From Janthinobacterium saanense (GTDB lineage: Bacteria > Pseudomonadota > Gammaproteobacteria > Burkholderiales > Burkholderiaceae_D), in NCBI RefSeq assembly GCF_014200675.1, contig NZ_JACHCI010000021.1, positions 1 to 64,000 of the forward strand: DNA of 64,000 nt, in the 5' to 3' direction. Numbering within the stretch: the stretch's first letter is position 1; the number at the start of each line of letters is the position of its first letter. The notes beneath the pieces were generated by a model. The model did not search any database and was not told the origin of the DNA. It saw only the letters and a list, made by a program, of their open reading frames with translations. Positions 9,243 through 18,022 of this stretch are shown here, piece by piece. The position numbers and the translations under genes were made by a program.

Positions 9243-11270
9243 ATGAAGATAGATGACCTGGCCTCAAAACACGATCAAGCAACGATTTTCAACCTGGAAT
9301 ATGAGTTTCGTATCAATAAGCTGAAACTCGATTTCATCTCCCTGGCCGATGCCGGACCGGCTGCCGCCGGCAGCGCTACCCTGGCAGAAGAACATCAGGC
9401 TGGCATCGCCGCCCTGCGCAGTTTCATCACCGCCAATTTTACGCATTTCAATGCAGCCAGCTGTTCCTCGCTGAGCGCCATCCCCACGCGCGCGCTCGGT
9501 GACGATGAACGCTATCTGCACCGTATCTGGATGGGCGGCCAGCTACCGGACATCGCCTTTGAGGCGATCCAGCAGTGGGGCGCGGCGCTGGACGAAGTGC
9601 GGCGCTGCGGCGGTGCGCCGTATGTGTCGATCCTGTGGGTGTGGGATGCGGCGCAGCTGCGCAGCGATGCGCGCTTCAGTCCGACTGGTGGCGCGGGGCG
9701 CTACACAATAGGCCGCTACGCCATCGGCGGCACCGCCCTGCATATCAACTCGCTGCGCGCGCTGGCGCTGGACTTCGCGCCGCAGCGCTTTGGCATTCTC
9801 GACACCTTGCACGCACAGCGCTATTTCGCCACCTTGTCCGATTATTTCCGCATCCTCATCATGTGCGAATACGGCGGCCTGTATATGGATGTCGATACGA
9901 TCCCGCATAATCCGGCGACGATTTTCCTGATGAAACCGGAAGTGCCCGATTATTTCCAGCGCGCCGATGGACAGGGGCGCCAGCATGTCAGCTGGATGAA
10001 TCTGTTCCTCGATGAAACAGGCATGCTGATCGCCAGGAAGAACGACGCCGCCCTGCGCTTGATCCAGCGCAATGTGAACCTCGCTTATGCGGGTATCGAT
10101 GCTGCGATTCCCTGTTCCTGCCCGCAATTCGAAGCGCAGTTGTTCGGCCAGTTCTATGCGGAATGGAAGCAGCACCTGGGCCGCACCATGCTCAGCCATG
10201 CCGAGTTCTACCAGCGCTATTGTGTGCTTTATGATGGCGCCAGGGAGGCCGTGGCGGGCGGCATCCGTGGCATGCGCTTGCTGGTCGATATCATTAGCGA
10301 TACACATATTCCTCTCAGCGAAGAGGAGGCGTGCGCCTATGCCCGCTGCGTCGCGCGGCTCGACGAGATCGACTGGCAGCTCGTCGATCCCCTGAGCCTG
10401 CCCAATATCGTCGATGTGTTCGACATCGAGGAAGTGCCACGCATGGCGTATGCGGCCCAGTTGCGTTCAGACCTCGAGCACTTCCATTATTATTCGGTGC
10501 TGTCGGATGACCCGCAGCTGGACCGGGTGAATACCGTCTTTTGCCGTTACCTGCTGGCCCACCGCTCGCGGCATATTGCCGCCGGCGCCTTTTGGCGCCC
10601 TACGGTGGGCCGCCACGCCAGCCTCCTGCCGGCGGCAAACGATGTCGTCGTAGCCGACGAGGATGGCCAGGTGGGCCTGCTGTCGCATGCGCCGCTCAGG
10701 CTGGTATCCGGCGCTCTGCTGGGCGAGGAGGAGAAGAACCGCATGGCGAAGCTGCTGTTTGCCACCAGTTACCTCGAATACTGTTCCTTCGGAAATAAAC
10801 TCAATCTGCAGTTTGTCGAACTGCAGCGGCGCCAGAATATCGATCCGTATCTGGCGCATATCCACGGCTTGCATGACGAGGAAAACCGTTTTATCGGTTT
10901 TTTCACGGCCGCGACCATGGACGAATTCCAGGCCTGCGGCGCGATCTCGTATTACCGTGATGACATGAAGGCGCTCGACGATGCGTACGACCAGTTCGTG
11001 TTCGAGCATGCGCGGGCCGGCGACTGTTTTGTCAGCAGCCTGGCCATCGACGAAAAATACCGTGGACAAGGCTGGTTCAAGCAGATGTTCAATGCAATCC
11101 GCGACCTGGCCAGCGGCAAGGGGTGTACGCGCATCAGCTTGACGGTGTGGGAAAAGAGTGAAGCCTTGCAAGTGTACTTGCACAAGGGCTTTCGCAGCGT
11201 CGGCACCTTCGACTATGCCTACAGCCTGTTCTATGACCGCCTGCACTTTCTCGTGTATGAAGGAAACTGA
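9243..11270 (+). CDS. TcdA/TcdB-type glycosyltransferase fused to a GNAT acetyltransferase
   Basis: A 675-residue two-domain protein. Residues about 85-400 resemble the catalytic domain of large clostridial glucosylating toxins: HRIWMGG (93-99), LSDYFRILIMCEYGGLYMD and the metal/UDP-sugar DXD motif Asp216-Val-Asp218 in GLYMDVDTIP. Residues about 520-675 form a GNAT domain, with VSSLAIDEKYRGQGWF as the acetyl-CoA-binding motif A (Phe replaces the usual last Gly/Ala) and YLHKGFRSVG near the end. There is no toxin delivery or autoprocessing region and no signal peptide, so it is probably a cytoplasmic modifying enzyme. The start at 9243 has GGAAGATGG upstream; an in-frame ATG at 9171 has none. 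Substrate unknown. Confidence 0.75.
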   Translation: MKIDDLASKHDQATIFNLEYEFRINKLKLDFISLADAGPAAAGSATLAEEHQAGIAALRSFITANFTHFNAASCSSLSAIPTRALGDDERYLHRIWMGGQLPDIAFEAIQQWGAALDEVRRCGGAPYVSILWVWDAAQLRSDARFSPTGGAGRYTIGRYAIGGTALHINSLRALALDFAPQRFGILDTLHAQRYFATLSDYFRILIMCEYGGLYMDVDTIPHNPATIFLMKPEVPDYFQRADGQGRQHVSWMNLFLDETGMLIARKNDAALRLIQRNVNLAYAGIDAAIPCSCPQFEAQLFGQFYAEWKQHLGRTMLSHAEFYQRYCVLYDGAREAVAGGIRGMRLLVDIISDTHIPLSEEEACAYARCVARLDEIDWQLVDPLSLPNIVDVFDIEEVPRMAYAAQLRSDLEHFHYYSVLSDDPQLDRVNTVFCRYLLAHRSRHIAAGAFWRPTVGRHASLLPAANDVVVADEDGQVGLLSHAPLRLVSGALLGEEEKNRMAKLLFATSYLEYCSFGNKLNLQFVELQRRQNIDPYLAHIHGLHDEENRFIGFFTAATMDEFQACGAISYYRDDMKALDDAYDQFVFEHARAGDCFVSSLAIDEKYRGQGWFKQMFNAIRDLASGKGCTRISLTVWEKSEALQVYLHKGFRSVGTFDYAYSLFYDRLHFLVYEGN

Positions 11271-11290
11271 GGCAGGCAGGGGCGACTGGC

Positions 11291-12220
11291 TTAGTTTCCT
11301 TGTATTAACTTTTCAGCCAGCTCGGGCGCAAAGATGCCCGCTTTGCCACGGCAGCCATCGGCATTGCCGGGCGCCTTGACCCACAACTGCATTTCGGGCT
11401 GCCCGCCACCCAGGTGCACCACCGACGTTACGCCGATCTTGCGCCCTGGCGGATCGCACCATACTGCGCCCAGCGGCCCGTTGCCATTGCGGCTGGTATC
11501 GACCACGTAGGCGCGCGTATACCCCTGCTGTTTTTGCAGTGCCGCGTTGACGGCGTCGCCATACGCCTTGCTCGATTGATCCGTCTTGTAATTCGACACA
11601 TTCAGCGCAAAGCCGCGCGCATCGGCGATGCCGGCTTGGGCCAGGCGGCTGGCGGCCACCTCGGCCGGCATCCACGCGCTATTGCCCGCGTCGAGATAGA
11701 CATAGGCCTGGGGCGCTGCCTGGTGGAATTGTTCAACCGCATAACGCAAGGCGTCGAGGCGGCCTTGCTGGCCGGCGGCGGATAAACAGGTCAGTTGTCC
11801 CAATGCATCCGGTTCCAGGATGACCACCGCCTTGCGCTGGCCGATCGCAGCGGCAAAGCTGGCGATCCATTGTTGGTAGCCGGTGATGGAATTGGCGCCG
11901 CCCGCGCTGTACTGGCCGCAATCGCGGCCGGGAATATTGTAGGCCACCAGTATTGGCGTCTGGTTGCGCTTTGCTGCTGCATCGACATAGTTTCCAACGG
12001 CTTTGGCGATATCGCCACTCCAGTTGCCAAACCACTTTGCCTGGGCTTGTCCGGCCAGCTTGCTGCGGATGATATCCGCCCTGGGATCGTCAGGGTGGCT
12101 ATTGACCCAGATGGCTGCCGTCGATTGCGGGTCGACATACAGCGTCGTGGGTGCAAGTCGTTCGACGGCTCCGGCCAGGCATGGCAAGGCCAGCAGCAGG
12201 GCGGCCAGTTTTCTGCACAT
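11291..12220 (-). CDS. glycoside hydrolase family 6 protein (cellulase), secreted
   Basis: A 309-residue exported enzyme predicted to cleave beta-1,4-glucan with inversion. A short Sec signal peptide (about 1-18) precedes a single GH6 barrel. Diagnostic blocks are NIPGRDCGQYSAGG (Asp100 in the position assisting the acid), VVILEPDAL (Asp138, probable general acid) and DTSRNGNGPLG. There is no carbohydrate-binding module or linker, so it is a minimal bacterial GH6. Its ATG lies 2 bp after the stop of the antiporter gene with no separate ribosome-binding site, so the two are probably translated as a coupled pair. No cellulose synthase genes are nearby. Confidence 0.9.
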   Translation of the reverse strand: MCRKLAALLLALPCLAGAVERLAPTTLYVDPQSTAAIWVNSHPDDPRADIIRSKLAGQAQAKWFGNWSGDIAKAVGNYVDAAAKRNQTPILVAYNIPGRDCGQYSAGGANSITGYQQWIASFAAAIGQRKAVVILEPDALGQLTCLSAAGQQGRLDALRYAVEQFHQAAPQAYVYLDAGNSAWMPAEVAASRLAQAGIADARGFALNVSNYKTDQSSKAYGDAVNAALQKQQGYTRAYVVDTSRNGNGPLGAVWCDPPGRKIGVTSVVHLGGGQPEMQLWVKAPGNADGCRGKAGIFAPELAEKLIQGN

Positions 12221-12222
12221 GT

Positions 12223-13488
12223 TTACAGCGCCAGGAAGGCAATCGCCGCCACGGCAGTTGGCAGCAAGGCGCCCGCCAGCAAGCCGAGGGCGCCAATCGA
12301 TTCATCCTTGAAGCCACGGCGCAGCAGCGCCACGCCGGCCGGATTCGGCGCATTGGCGATCACGGTCAGGCCGCCACCGGCCACGGCGCCTGCCACCAGC
12401 ATGTATTTGGATTCGTCCGTCATGCCGGCGATCAGGGAGCCGAGATAAGTCAGGGCGGCATTGTCGGTAATCGCCGTCAAGCCCAGCGCGCCGAAGAACA
12501 GGGCCAGCGGTTTCAGGCTGGACACGATCGGCTGCAACCACCATTGCTGCATGCCGCCCAGCACCACCAGGCCGCCCAGGAAGAAGCCGACCAGCAAGCC
12601 TTCCTTGAGGATCAGCGGACTTTGATAGCGTTCATACGCTTGCACAAAACCCAGGAAAAACAGGAACAGGCCGATGAACAGCACAGGGTGATGGGCCAGC
12701 GCCACCACGGCGGCCAGCACGGCCAGGTGCACCACGCTGATGATCAGCGGTACTTTAGGCAGTTCGACATCGCCCGCCTTCGGTTTGATGTCGGAAGTGT
12801 TGCTGTGCAGATATTTGCGCAGCAGCAAGCTCACGCCAGTCGCATTGACCAGCACGGCGATGGCTGCCTTCCAGCCGAAGTGGGCCGCCATAAAGGCGCT
12901 GTCCCAGCTCCAGGTGGTGGCCACCATCAGCACCGGCGGCGCCGCGTAGGAAGTCAGGGTGCCGCCGATGGAGACGTTGACGAACAGCACGCCCAGTGCG
13001 CCGTATTTCAGCCATTCAGGGATGCCGGGACGAAAAATTTGCGGCGCCAGCATCAGGGCCGCCAGGGTCATCGCCGCCGGTTCGGTGATCAGCGAACCGG
13101 TCAGCGGCACCAGCGCCAGGCCCAGCCAGACCAGGGCCAGTTCCGTGCGCAGCGGCATCACGCGCGCCACGCCCTTGAGCAAACGCTGCACGGCGTCGAG
13201 CACGGGGCGCGAGGCGGCCACCACCATGACCACGAAGACGAACAGCGGTTCCGTGTAGTGGCGCGACTCGGCATAGTCGACGGCGGCCGCGCCACCCGAC
13301 ACGAAGGCCATCACGATGATCAGGATAAACGCCCAGAAGCCGAACACGACTTCCACTTCGCCCAGCAAATGCAGCAGGCCCGCATGGCGCGGGTGGCGGT
13401 GGGCCAGCACTTCGAAAGATTTGGCGGCAAAGGTGTGCAGCAGGGCCAGGCCGAAGATGATGGCGCTGATCAATTGTATGGTAGTCAA
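12223..13488 (-). CDS. putative Na+/H+ antiporter, polytopic membrane protein
   Basis: A 421-residue inner-membrane protein with around 11-12 hydrophobic segments, resembling the bacterial 'putative Na+/H+ antiporter' family related to NhaD/ArsB-type transporters. It contains polar helix breaks such as LITEPAAMTLAALMLAP, TSYAAPPVLMVA and ITDNAALTYLGSLIAG, usual for ion-coupled carriers. The frame is open far upstream, but the only start with a good ribosome-binding site (AAGGAAAAC) is the TTG at 13488, giving MTTIQLISAII. It is first in a two-gene unit with the GH6 gene. The ion specificity is not certain from sequence alone. Confidence 0.75.
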   Translation of the reverse strand: MTTIQLISAIIFGLALLHTFAAKSFEVLAHRHPRHAGLLHLLGEVEVVFGFWAFILIIVMAFVSGGAAAVDYAESRHYTEPLFVFVVMVVAASRPVLDAVQRLLKGVARVMPLRTELALVWLGLALVPLTGSLITEPAAMTLAALMLAPQIFRPGIPEWLKYGALGVLFVNVSIGGTLTSYAAPPVLMVATTWSWDSAFMAAHFGWKAAIAVLVNATGVSLLLRKYLHSNTSDIKPKAGDVELPKVPLIISVVHLAVLAAVVALAHHPVLFIGLFLFFLGFVQAYERYQSPLILKEGLLVGFFLGGLVVLGGMQQWWLQPIVSSLKPLALFFGALGLTAITDNAALTYLGSLIAGMTDESKYMLVAGAVAGGGLTVIANAPNPAGVALLRRGFKDESIGALGLLAGALLPTAVAAIAFLAL

Positions 13489-13669
13489 ATGCGTTTTCCT
13501 TATGGACGAACGGTGGCCGCCCGGTACATTTTCGGGCGGTAAGGAGAGTGCCCATGTTACAGCAAACGCCACATACAACGGCGTTTTTCGGATCTGCGGG
13601 GCGGGCTGGGGCGTACACGATTGCGGCCCGATCGCAGATAAGCCTTGCCAAAAGGGGAGTCGGATAGTA

Positions 13670-13685
13670 CTGTATATGCATACAG
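13670..13685 (+). promoter_or_regulatory. LexA (SOS) box of imuA-imuB
   Basis: CTGTATATGCATACAG is a perfect CTGT-N8-ACAG dyad of the LexA type, 20 bp before the chosen imuA start. It also contains an in-frame ATG (13676), which argues against that ATG as the real start. Confidence 0.85.
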
Positions 13686-13705
13686 TATCTTCTTTGGATT
13701 CTTTT

Positions 13706-14416
13706 ATGCAACAGTCCGCCTTGATGGCCGCGCCGGAAGCCTTGCACCCATCGCTGTGGCGCGCCTCGCAACTGGGCCAGGCGGCCACGCGCTGCCTCGA
13801 TACAGGCTTTGCCGCGCTGTCGGCGCAGCTGCCAGGCGGTGGCTGGCCCGGTGGCTGCCTGATCGACTTGCTGCTGCAGCAGCCCGGGTGTGGCGAGTTG
13901 CGCCTGCTGGCGCCGGCCTTGGCGCAGCTGGGTGGCTTGCCCATTGTGCTGCTGCAGCCGCCCCATCCGCCGCAGGCGCTGGCCCTGGCGGCGCTGGGGC
14001 TGGCGCCGTCGCAGCTGCTGTGGCTGCGCAGTGCCAGCAGCAAGGATGCTTTATGGGCGGCGGAAAATATCTTGCGCAGCGGCAGTTGCGGCGCACTGCT
14101 GTTCTGGCAGCCGCATGTGCGCGGCGACAGCTTGCGCCGCCTGCACCTGGCGGCGCAGGGCGGCAATACCCTGTTTTGCATGCTGCGTCCGCTGCACGGC
14201 GCGCAGGATGCGTCGCCGGCGCCGCTGCGCCTGTCCTTGCGGCCGGCGGCCGGCGGCATCGAGATCGGCTTTATCAAACGCCGGGGACCGCAGCGCGATG
14301 CGCCGCTGTTCCTGCCCTTGCAACCACCTTCTTTACTGCAGCGCCATGCGTCTCTGGATCGGCCTTTGCCTGCCCCGGCTCCCGCTCGAAGTCTTTTGCC
14401 CGAACTGGTCGGCTGA
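13706..14416 (+). CDS. imuA: translesion synthesis-associated protein ImuA
   Basis: A 236-residue ImuA/SulA-RecA-like accessory protein of the ImuA-ImuB-DnaE2 mutasome, which copies past DNA lesions during the SOS response. The sequence has the ImuA hallmarks LSAQLPGGGWPGGCLIDLLL (about 40-60) and LWAAENILRSGSCGALLFWQP. It is shorter and more degenerate than RecA and lacks a clear Walker A lysine. In-frame ATGs upstream at 13316 and 13676 are rejected because the second lies in the LexA box. The gene overlaps imuB by 71 nt in another frame. Confidence 0.88.
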   Translation: MQQSALMAAPEALHPSLWRASQLGQAATRCLDTGFAALSAQLPGGGWPGGCLIDLLLQQPGCGELRLLAPALAQLGGLPIVLLQPPHPPQALALAALGLAPSQLLWLRSASSKDALWAAENILRSGSCGALLFWQPHVRGDSLRRLHLAAQGGNTLFCMLRPLHGAQDASPAPLRLSLRPAAGGIEIGFIKRRGPQRDAPLFLPLQPPSLLQRHASLDRPLPAPAPARSLLPELVG

Positions 14417-15833
14417 CACGGTTGGCGTGGTGCTGGAGCAGGAGCAAGTCATGGCCCTGTCGCCGCTGGCCCGCCAGGCGGGGATCAAGCCAGGCATGCG
14501 GCGCGGTGGCGTGCTGATGCTGGCGCCGCCGGCGCGCCTGTTCGAGCGTTCACCGGCGCTCGAAGCGCAGGCGCTGCAGGAAGTGGCGCTGGCGCTGCTG
14601 CAGTTTTCGCCGCTGGTGGCGCACGGTGAAGAGGCGACGTTATTGGTCGATGCGGGGGCCAGCCTGCGCCTGTTCGGCGGCGTGCGCGCCCTGTGCCGGC
14701 AGATCGCCGCCAGCCTGCGTGCGCTGGGCTACACGGCCGTGCTGTCGTGCGCGCCCACGGCAAGGGGCGCCTGGCTGCTGGCCAATGCTGAAGCGGGTGT
14801 GCGCCGCGTGCTGGGCATGGCTAGCCTGCTGCACCGGCTCGACCGTTTGCCGGTCGCTTTGCTGCCGCCTGCGCGTCCTTACCTTGACTGGTTCGAGGGC
14901 ATCGGTTGCCGTACCCTGGGGCAACTACGCCGCTTGCCCCGGCCCGGCCTGCAGCGCCGTTGCGGCGCCGCCTTGCTGGCCATGCTCGACGATGCGCATG
15001 GCCATGGCACGGAGCTGCATGTGTGGATAGTCGCGCCGCCCACGTTTCGTGCCAGCCTGGAATTGTTCGACCGCGTGGAAAACGCCGAAGCCCTGCTGTT
15101 TGGCGCGCGCCGTCTGCTGCAGCAAATGACGGGCTGGCTGTGTGCACGGCAACTGGCGGTTGAACGCATCGTCTTGCTGCTGGCGCATGAGCGGGGCCGG
15201 CAGGCGCGTCCACCCACGGTGGTCGAACTGGCCCTGGGTGAAGCCGTGTGGCGCGATGAACATTTGCTGCGCTTGCTCAAGGAACGGCTGGCGCAGCTGG
15301 TGCTGGAAGCGCCCGTGATCGGCCTCTCCCTGGAAGCGCTGCAGGTGTTGCCGATGGCGCCGCCCAGCGAAACCCTGTTTCCCGAGCCGGGCGGCACACC
15401 CGAAGACCGCCAGCGCCTGATGGAATTGCTGGTGGCCCGGTTGGGCAGCGGCAATGTCTTGCAGGCGGCGCCGCTGGCCGATTACCGGCCCGAAGCGGCG
15501 AACCGCTGGCTGCCGCTGGCAGGAAAATTGACGGGCAAGCGCGGCGCGGCTGATTTGCCGCCCGGCCTGCCTGGCATGCCCCGTCCCGGCTGGCTGCTGG
15601 CGCAACCGATTGCCTTGCTGATGCGCGATCATCGGCCCTTTTATGGCTCGCCCCTGAAAATGGTGTCGGTGGCCGAACGCATAGAGGCGGGCTGGTGGGG
15701 CCAGTCGCAGGCGCGCGATTATTTTATTGCCGAAGGGCGCGACCACGCCCATTACTGGGTCTACCGCGAACGCATTGCCGGCAGCGGCGAAGAGGCCGCG
15801 CCGCGCTGGTTTTTGCATGGGCTGTTTGCCTGA
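14346..15833 (+). CDS. imuB: ImuB, Y-family polymerase-like protein
   Basis: A 495-residue Y-family DNA polymerase homologue that acts as the hub of the SOS mutasome, bridging the beta clamp, ImuA and DnaE2. It starts MRLWIGLCLPRLPLEVF and then follows the Y-family fold: palm (GAGASLRLFGG-like block, here DAGASLRLFGG), HhH region (LDWFEGIGCRTLGQLRRLPRPGLQRR, about 180-205), little finger and ImuB C-terminal tail. The catalytic carboxylates of active Y-family enzymes are not evident at the N-terminus, as expected for ImuB. Transcribed with imuA under the LexA box at 13670. Confidence 0.9.
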   Translation: MRLWIGLCLPRLPLEVFCPNWSADTVGVVLEQEQVMALSPLARQAGIKPGMRRGGVLMLAPPARLFERSPALEAQALQEVALALLQFSPLVAHGEEATLLVDAGASLRLFGGVRALCRQIAASLRALGYTAVLSCAPTARGAWLLANAEAGVRRVLGMASLLHRLDRLPVALLPPARPYLDWFEGIGCRTLGQLRRLPRPGLQRRCGAALLAMLDDAHGHGTELHVWIVAPPTFRASLELFDRVENAEALLFGARRLLQQMTGWLCARQLAVERIVLLLAHERGRQARPPTVVELALGEAVWRDEHLLRLLKERLAQLVLEAPVIGLSLEALQVLPMAPPSETLFPEPGGTPEDRQRLMELLVARLGSGNVLQAAPLADYRPEAANRWLPLAGKLTGKRGAADLPPGLPGMPRPGWLLAQPIALLMRDHRPFYGSPLKMVSVAERIEAGWWGQSQARDYFIAEGRDHAHYWVYRERIAGSGEEAAPRWFLHGLFA

Positions 15834-15909
15834 TGGCTGACTAGGTACAGCCAAATTGGGTGCTGCCCTGCTGAAAATGCCATGCTTGGCTATACTGATC
15901 CACCTGTCA

Positions 15910-15936
15910 GGCTGCATGGCCTTTATCCATGCAGCC
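15910..15936 (+). terminator. 10-bp perfect hairpin after imuB
   Basis: GGCTGCATGG and CCATGCAGCC pair around a 7-nt loop, 77 nt past the imuB stop and 46 nt before the GST start. There is no T-run after it, so it may be a Rho-dependent terminator hairpin or a 5'-UTR structure of the GST gene. Confidence 0.35.
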
Positions 15937-15982
15937 TGTGCCGCGTCACGACTTGAATTTATATCTACACTAAAGGATATCC

Positions 15983-16687
15983 ATGTCTCAGCTATCGAAC
16001 TTCCCTATCACCCAGAAATGGCCTGCCCAGCATCCTGAACGCCTGCAGCTGTATTCGCTGCCTACGCCGAACGGCATCAAGGTGTCGATCTTGCTGGAAG
16101 AAATCGGTCTCGAGTACGAGCCGCATCTGGTCAGCTTCGAGCGCAACGACCAGATGGCGCCGGAATTCCTGTCCCTCAATCCGAACAACAAGATTCCCGC
16201 CATCCTCGACCCGAACGGCCCGGGTGGCAAACCGCTGGCGCTGTTTGAATCGGGCGCCATCCTGATTTACCTGGCCGAAAAAGCCGGCAAGTTCATCCCC
16301 CAGGATGCGGGCTTGCGCTATGAAACCATCCAATGGGTGATGTTCCAGATGGGTGGCGTCGGCCCCATGTTTGGCCAGCTGGGCTTCTTCCACAAGTTTG
16401 CTGGCAAGGAATTCGAAGACAAGCGTCCGCTCGAACGTTATGTCGGCGAAACCAGGCGTTTGCTGGGCGTGCTGGAACAGCGCCTGCAAGGCCGTGACTG
16501 GATCATGGGCGAGCACTACACGATAGCCGATATCGCGGTCTTCCCATGGGTGCGCTGCCTGGTTGGCTTCTATGGCGCCAGCGACCTGGTTGGTTTTGCA
16601 AACTTCCCCAATGTCGCGCGCGCACTGAAGGCTTTTGAGGCGCGTCCGGCTGTCGTCAAAGGTGTGGACGTACCCAAACGTAGTTAA
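15983..16687 (+). CDS. glutathione S-transferase family protein, YfcG-like (nu class)
   Basis: A 234-residue cytosolic GST. The N-terminal thioredoxin-like domain (about 18-105) has LYSLPTPNGIKVSILLEE, where TPNG aligns with the Thr/Asn active site of E. coli YfcG, and NPNNKIPAILDPNG and LFESGAILIYLAEK, which bind glutathione. The helical domain follows with QMGGVGPMFGQLGFF and YTIADIAVFPWV. YfcG-type enzymes show disulfide reductase activity with two glutathiones rather than conjugation; the same is inferred here. AAAGGATATCC gives a clear ribosome-binding site. Confidence 0.9.
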   Translation: MSQLSNFPITQKWPAQHPERLQLYSLPTPNGIKVSILLEEIGLEYEPHLVSFERNDQMAPEFLSLNPNNKIPAILDPNGPGGKPLALFESGAILIYLAEKAGKFIPQDAGLRYETIQWVMFQMGGVGPMFGQLGFFHKFAGKEFEDKRPLERYVGETRRLLGVLEQRLQGRDWIMGEHYTIADIAVFPWVRCLVGFYGASDLVGFANFPNVARALKAFEARPAVVKGVDVPKRS

Positions 16688-16774
16688 CGCAATAACGCAA
16701 CTGCCTGCAGCGATGGCCGCCCGGCGCTACAATGCGTTTCGGCCGCGCTGCGCGGCAGCTTGACTGTGTATCGT

Positions 16775-17545
16775 ATGAAATCAACCCGGCAAGACTTTCC
16801 CGGTGCCCACGGCCATGTGCTGGCGGCCCGCCTCGACGCACCCGATGGCGCTATCCGCGCCTATGCGCTGTTCGCCCATTGTTTTACCTGCGGCAAGGAT
16901 GTGCTGGCCGCGCGGCGCATCGCGCAAGGCTTGACGGAACATGGAATCGCCGTGCTGCGCTTCGATTTCACGGGACTGGGCGCCAGCGAGGGCGAGTTTG
17001 CCGCCACCAATTTTTCATCGAACGTGGCCGATCTGATCGCCGCCGCCGATTTTATGCGCGCCAGGCACGCTGCGCCGCAATTGCTGATCGGCCATAGCCT
17101 GGGCGGCGCCGCCGTGCTGGCTGCCGCAGCACAAGTGCCGGAAGCCACCGCCGTGGTGACCCTGGCCGCCCCCAGCTCTCCCGCCTACGTGACGCGCATG
17201 TTCAGCGACCACCTGGAACAGATCGCCAGCGAAGGCGAAGCGCTGGTGCAGCTGGAAGGCCGGCCATTCCGTATCCGCCAGCAATTCGTCGACGACGTGG
17301 CCAGCCGCCACAGTCTGAAAGAGCAGATCGCCGGCCTGCGCCGCGCCTTGCTGGTGATGCATGCGCCCAACGACACCACGGTCGACGTGTCGAACGCGAT
17401 GGAAATCCTGATGACGGCCAAGCATCCGAAAAGTTTCGTCTCGCTCGACGACGCCGACCATTTATTGACCGGCCGCGACGATGCGGCCTATGTCGCCAAT
17501 GTGATTGCCGCGTGGAGCGCGCGCTATCTGAACGATAAGCCATGA
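16775..17545 (+). CDS. alpha/beta-fold hydrolase
   Basis: A 256-residue soluble alpha/beta hydrolase. It carries LFAHCFTCGKD near the N-terminus, FDFTGLGASEG, the nucleophile elbow GHSLGG (Ser108), a catalytic Asp in APNDTTV and the His in DADHLL. It resembles the hydrolase half of the hydrolase/OsmC fusion proteins; here no OsmC domain follows, so it is a stand-alone version. A TTG five codons upstream is possible but the ATG is preferred. A TACAAT -10-like hexamer lies at 16729-16734. Substrate unknown. The end of the gene overlaps the terminator of the convergent gene. Confidence 0.82.
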   Translation: MKSTRQDFPGAHGHVLAARLDAPDGAIRAYALFAHCFTCGKDVLAARRIAQGLTEHGIAVLRFDFTGLGASEGEFAATNFSSNVADLIAAADFMRARHAAPQLLIGHSLGGAAVLAAAAQVPEATAVVTLAAPSSPAYVTRMFSDHLEQIASEGEALVQLEGRPFRIRQQFVDDVASRHSLKEQIAGLRRALLVMHAPNDTTVDVSNAMEILMTAKHPKSFVSLDDADHLLTGRDDAAYVANVIAAWSARYLNDKP

Positions 17546-17577
17546 AAAACGCCGCCTTGGCAGATGCAGAGGCGGCG
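17545..17577 (-). terminator. Rho-independent terminator of the minus-strand gene at 17604
   Basis: On the minus strand a CGCCGCC/GGCGGCG stem with a 14-nt loop is followed by a run of five T. It sits just past the stop at 17604 and abuts the convergent hydrolase stop. Confidence 0.7.
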
Positions 17578-17603
17578 CGTGGTGGGGTTCAGCTGGCGAA
17601 GGC

Positions 17604-17954
17604 TCAGTCTTCGTCAAACTCTGCAGATAAGTCTTTCCAGCCCTTGCTCACTGCAAACGCCGAAAATTCTTCCGGTGCTTCCAGCACGATCAGTTTCTTG
17701 TCTTGCAAACCGAGGTCGCCATGGCCGAAGTCGGGGCCTGCGTAGCCGAGGCTGCGCAAGCGCGTGAGGATGTGGCCGACCAGGGTTTTGTCTTTGTACA
17801 AGCCGCTTTCGAGCGGGGCGGAAAAATCCACGTACACGTCGATGATGCCGTAACCTTCGTCGAAGATACGGATCGCCTTGATGTCGTGGGCACGGCCGGA
17901 GCCGTCGGTGGCCTTGAAAGGGCCGCTGAGCTGGATGTCGGTGTCATTGTTCAT
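17604..17954 (-). CDS. small conserved-looking protein of unknown function
   Basis: A 116-residue acidic soluble protein beginning MNNDTDIQLSGPFKATDG and ending in DLSAEFDED. It contains mixed alpha/beta features (IRIFDEGYGIIDVYVDF) and no signal peptide, membrane segment or metal motif. I do not recognise the family. The coding frame is well behaved and followed by a terminator. The M61 peptidase gene lies just upstream on the same strand (stop 18023), leaving 68 bp, so the two may be co-transcribed. Confidence 0.7.
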   Translation of the reverse strand: MNNDTDIQLSGPFKATDGSGRAHDIKAIRIFDEGYGIIDVYVDFSAPLESGLYKDKTLVGHILTRLRSLGYAGPDFGHGDLGLQDKKLIVLEAPEEFSAFAVSKGWKDLSAEFDED

Positions 17955-18022
17955 ATTGTCAGCATACACCAAAACGTGGCTGGGGAGAGAGGGGCCGCCC
18001 CATAGCGCGGCCCCGGAATGGC

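Noticed and set aside
12151..13542. 463-residue plus-strand ORF opposite the antiporter
   Set aside because: Composition (Gln/His/Arg-rich) is typical of an antisense frame; the minus strand encodes clear membrane helices.
13676..13678. Alternative imuA start ATG
   Set aside because: It lies inside the LexA box and no ribosome-binding site precedes it.
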